Assembly: GCA_900555955.1 (NCBI GenBank) | Contig: USNA01000081.1 | Location: forward strand, 1 to 5,519 | From: an uncultured Collinsella sp. | GTDB lineage: Bacteria; Actinomycetota; Coriobacteriia; Coriobacteriales; Coriobacteriaceae | Length of the DNA: 5,519 bases | Reading direction: 5' to 3' | Shown: piece by piece, positions 5,079-5,519 of the stretch | Position numbering within the stretch: the first letter of the stretch is position 1 | How the letters are laid out: every line of letters starts with the position of its first letter | The notes under the pieces: generated by a model | What the model was told of the DNA's origin: nothing | The model's input: only the letters and a program-made list of their open reading frames with translations | Database searches by the model: none | Program-made: the position numbers and the translations under genes

Positions 5079-5519
5079 ATGGAGACCATCGAAGCGCTCA
5101 TCCATCGCCGTAGCTGCCGTAACTACAGCGATCGCCCCGTCGAGGCAGAAAAGCTCGCACGCATTATCGAGGCAGGCCAGTATGCACCGAGCGGCATGGG
5201 GCGCCAGCCGGTGACGTTTGTCGCCGTTACCGACCCCGCGACCGTCGAGCGCCTCTCGCAGCTCAATGCGCAAGTCATGGGCAGCAACGGCGACCCCTTC
5301 TACGGCGCTAAAACCGTTGTAGTGGTGCTCGTCGACCGCAGCGTGCCGACGCACCTCGAAGACGGATCGCTTGCCATGGGCAACCTGCTCAATGCTGCCT
5401 ATGCGCTGGGTGTTGATTCGTGCTGGATCCATCGCGCCCACGAGGTTTTCGATTCGCCCGAGGGCCTGGAGCTGCTGGCCAGCTGGGGTCTGCCCGCCGA
5501 CGGAAGCCTGCGCGGCGTC
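5079..5519 (+). CDS. Nitroreductase-family FMN-dependent oxidoreductase, cut off by the window end
   Basis: The frame is open from ATG 5079 to the last base, giving 147 residues, with AGGAG (5069-5073) five bases upstream after one spacer A. The start METIEALIHRRSCRNYSDRPV carries the family's N-terminal Arg-Arg-Ser FMN-phosphate motif (residues 10-12). It is followed by EAGQYAPSGMGRQPVTFVAV (about 32-51), the typical APSG..RQPW/V segment. The stretch around 97-120 (SLAMGNLLNAAYALGVDSCW) is the family's long helix and its glycine turn. These proteins are usually about 170-220 residues, so perhaps 30-50 residues are missing. They are cytosolic FMN dimers reducing nitro compounds, quinones or flavins with NAD(P)H. 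The physiological substrate cannot be read here. The gene is divergent from the small gene and has no evident link to the exporter operon. A minus-strand frame across 5067-5441 is a shadow. Confidence 0.9.
   Translation, partial: METIEALIHRRSCRNYSDRPVEAEKLARIIEAGQYAPSGMGRQPVTFVAVTDPATVERLSQLNAQVMGSNGDPFYGAKTVVVVLVDRSVPTHLEDGSLAMGNLLNAAYALGVDSCWIHRAHEVFDSPEGLELLASWGLPADGSLRGV

Noticed and set aside
5067..5441. 124-codon minus-strand frame
   Set aside because: It is antisense to the nitroreductase, which has family motifs and a ribosome binding site on the plus strand.
1..5519. CRISPR array, tRNA, rRNA, insertion sequence or phage genes
   Set aside because: No regularly spaced repeats, cloverleaf, transposase or phage motif was seen on either strand.

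Overview
The window is GC-rich (roughly 60% G+C) with AT-richer dips only in the intergenic regions. Codon use, strong AGGAGG-type ribosome binding sites and the protein sequences suggest a Gram-positive actinobacterial gut anaerobe, most likely a coriobacterium such as Collinsella. That taxon is an inference from memory and is not proven by the window.

Layout, left to right. At 42-83 there is a rho-independent terminator, followed at 85-115 by a perfect palindrome resembling a REP/RAYT-type repeat; it abuts the stop codon of the next gene. From about 4386 down to 115, on the minus strand, lies a three-gene operon in the order MarR-type regulator (4313-3826), ABC exporter half with a degenerate ATP site (3838-2102), and ABC exporter half with a catalytic ATP site (2100-115). 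The reading frames overlap or nearly touch, which implies translational coupling. A promoter with operator-like direct and inverted repeats lies at 4330-4386. Next, also on the minus strand, is a small unrecognised gene (4783-4493) with a very good ribosome binding site, a strong terminator (4463-4430) and a candidate promoter flanked by a perfect inverted repeat (4818-4861). After an intergenic stretch of about 300 bases, a plus-strand nitroreductase starts at 5079 and runs off the right edge.

How the genes work together. The two ABC proteins carry complementary defects. The downstream gene has a catalytic Walker B glutamate and switch histidine but an altered signature motif. The upstream gene has a good signature motif but Asp for the catalytic Glu and Gln for the switch His. 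This is the hallmark of heterodimeric exporters such as BmrCD, TM287/288 and LmrCD. The MarR protein is expected to repress the operon until a ligand, probably a drug or other toxic compound, releases it; the substrate cannot be read from sequence.

Two oddities stand out. The MarR reading frame is broken near codon 19 by an indel, so only a shortened frame beginning at 4218 is intact. The catalytic ABC half is five residues shorter than usual between Walker A and the Q-loop. Either could be a real strain-specific change or a sequence error. I see no wholly new system. The most notable points are the broken regulator beside its operator, the shortened NBD, the operator architecture and the small orphan gene.
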